From: SAR202 cluster bacterium
GTDB lineage: Bacteria; Chloroflexota; Dehalococcoidia; UBA3495
Assembly: GCA_009392075.1 (NCBI GenBank)
Contig: VFHG01000300.1
Location: 1 to 5,820, forward strand
Direction: 5' to 3'
Length of the DNA stretch: 5,820 nucleotides
This document shows positions 5,363 through 5,820 of this stretch, piece by piece (position 1 is the first letter of the stretch; every line of letters starts with the position of its first letter). Under the pieces are notes generated by a model. It was not told the DNA's origin. It ran no database searches and was given only the letters and a program-made list of their open reading frames with translations. Both the position numbers and the translations under genes were made by a program.

Positions 5363-5820
5363 TTGACCACAGCCCAAGGGCCGCTCGCAGGCCTGAAAGT
5401 CCTGGACCTGTCCATCATCGTCGCCGGGGGAACCGCCAGCAGCCTGCTGGCCGACTTCGGCGCCGAGGTGATTAAGGTGGAACGCCCCGGCGCCGGCGAC
5501 CCGCTGCGCAACTGGGGACCCTTCGCCAACGGGGTCTCGCTGTGGTGGAAGGTCCACTCCCGCAACAAGAAATCCATCACCTTGAACCTGGCTACGCCCG
5601 AAGGCCAAGATATTCTCAAAAAACTGGCGACCCAGGCAGATGTTCTGATCGAGGGGTTCCGGCCCGGCGCAATGGAGCGGTGGGGACTGGGGCCAGACGA
5701 CCTCCAAGCAGTAAACCCCAAGCTGGTTATGCTGCGTTTTTCGGGATTCGGACAGACCGGACCCTATAAAGACCGGCCCGGCTTCGGCACCATCGCCGAG
5801 TGCATGAGCGGCTACATTGG
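5363..5820 (+). CDS. CaiB/BaiF-family (class III) CoA-transferase, N-terminal part
   Basis: The 152 codons present are the N-terminal third to half of a class III CoA-transferase, an enzyme moving CoA between an acyl-CoA and a free carboxylic acid; the gene runs off the right edge. Recognisable stretches are GPLAGLKVLDLS (6-17), LLADFGAEVIKVERPG (28-43) with the CoA-binding fold start, SRNKKSITLNL (66-76), ADVLIEGFRPGAMERWGLG (92-110), NPKLVMLRFSGFGQTGPY (118-135) and PGFGTIAE (139-146). The catalytic aspartate of the family (Asp169 in formyl-CoA transferase) would lie beyond the window, so activity cannot be judged and no substrate can be assigned. The start is a TTG giving M-T-T-A-Q-G-P-L, which places the conserved GPLxGLxVLDLS at the usual distance. 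The gene is divergent from the nuo operon and preceded by a palindrome and direct repeats suggesting specific regulation. The minus-strand open frames over it are shadows. Confidence 0.93.
   Translation, partial: MTTAQGPLAGLKVLDLSIIVAGGTASSLLADFGAEVIKVERPGAGDPLRNWGPFANGVSLWWKVHSRNKKSITLNLATPEGQDILKKLATQADVLIEGFRPGAMERWGLGPDDLQAVNPKLVMLRFSGFGQTGPYKDRPGFGTIAECMSGYI

Noticed and set aside
5239..5721. Minus-strand open frames of 134-160 codons opposite the CoA-transferase and intergenic region
   Set aside because: The plus strand encodes an unmistakable CaiB-family sequence over the same bases. The minus-strand products look compositionally random and would run across the nuo upstream region.
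1..5820. CRISPR arrays, tRNA or rRNA genes, insertion sequences
   Set aside because: No regularly spaced long repeats, tRNA-like cloverleaf, rRNA stretch or transposase frame was seen; nearly all sequence is accounted for by conserved protein genes.

Overview
The window is a stretch of bacterial chromosome. Most of it (positions 1-5148, minus strand) is the first part of a respiratory complex I operon read in the order nuoA-nuoB-nuoC-nuoD-nuoH-nuoI-nuoJ-nuoK, with nuoK cut by the window edge. After a 214-base divergent intergenic region, a CaiB/BaiF-family (class III) CoA-transferase gene starts on the plus strand and runs off the right edge.

The nuo genes are tightly packed. nuoB/nuoC and nuoI/nuoJ abut as stop-then-ATG (TAGATG), nuoD/nuoH overlap by four bases (ATGA), nuoH/nuoI are 1 nt apart, nuoJ/nuoK 6 nt and nuoA/nuoB 9 nt. 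The only real spacer is 52 nt between nuoC and nuoD, and it is made of degenerate 7-bp repeats. The NADH-input genes nuoE, nuoF and nuoG, which usually lie between nuoD and nuoH, are absent from this locus. The encoded subunits are the quinone module (NuoB, C, D, I: cluster N2, clusters N6a/N6b and the quinone cavity) and the start of the membrane arm (NuoA, H, J, K). If nuoEFG are also missing elsewhere in the genome, this would be an 11-subunit-type complex fed by ferredoxin or an unknown donor. That cannot be decided from this window.

The intergenic region (5149-5362) holds a convincing extended -10 promoter for the nuo operon (TGCTATAAT on the minus strand), a GC-rich leader hairpin, and a perfect 17-bp palindrome within two 14/15-bp direct repeats just upstream of the CoA-transferase. 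The palindrome looks like an operator.

The organism is probably a GC-rich, uncultured-type bacterium. The EFG-less nuo order, the NdhC-like NuoA loop and an adjacent CaiB-type CoA-transferase would suit Chloroflexota (Dehalococcoidia/SAR202-like lineages). This is an inference from gene order and protein flavour, not a proven assignment. Overall the window is mostly ordinary core energy metabolism. The points worth checking are the missing input module, the repeat-filled spacer before an SD-less nuoD, and the dyad array in front of the CoA-transferase.
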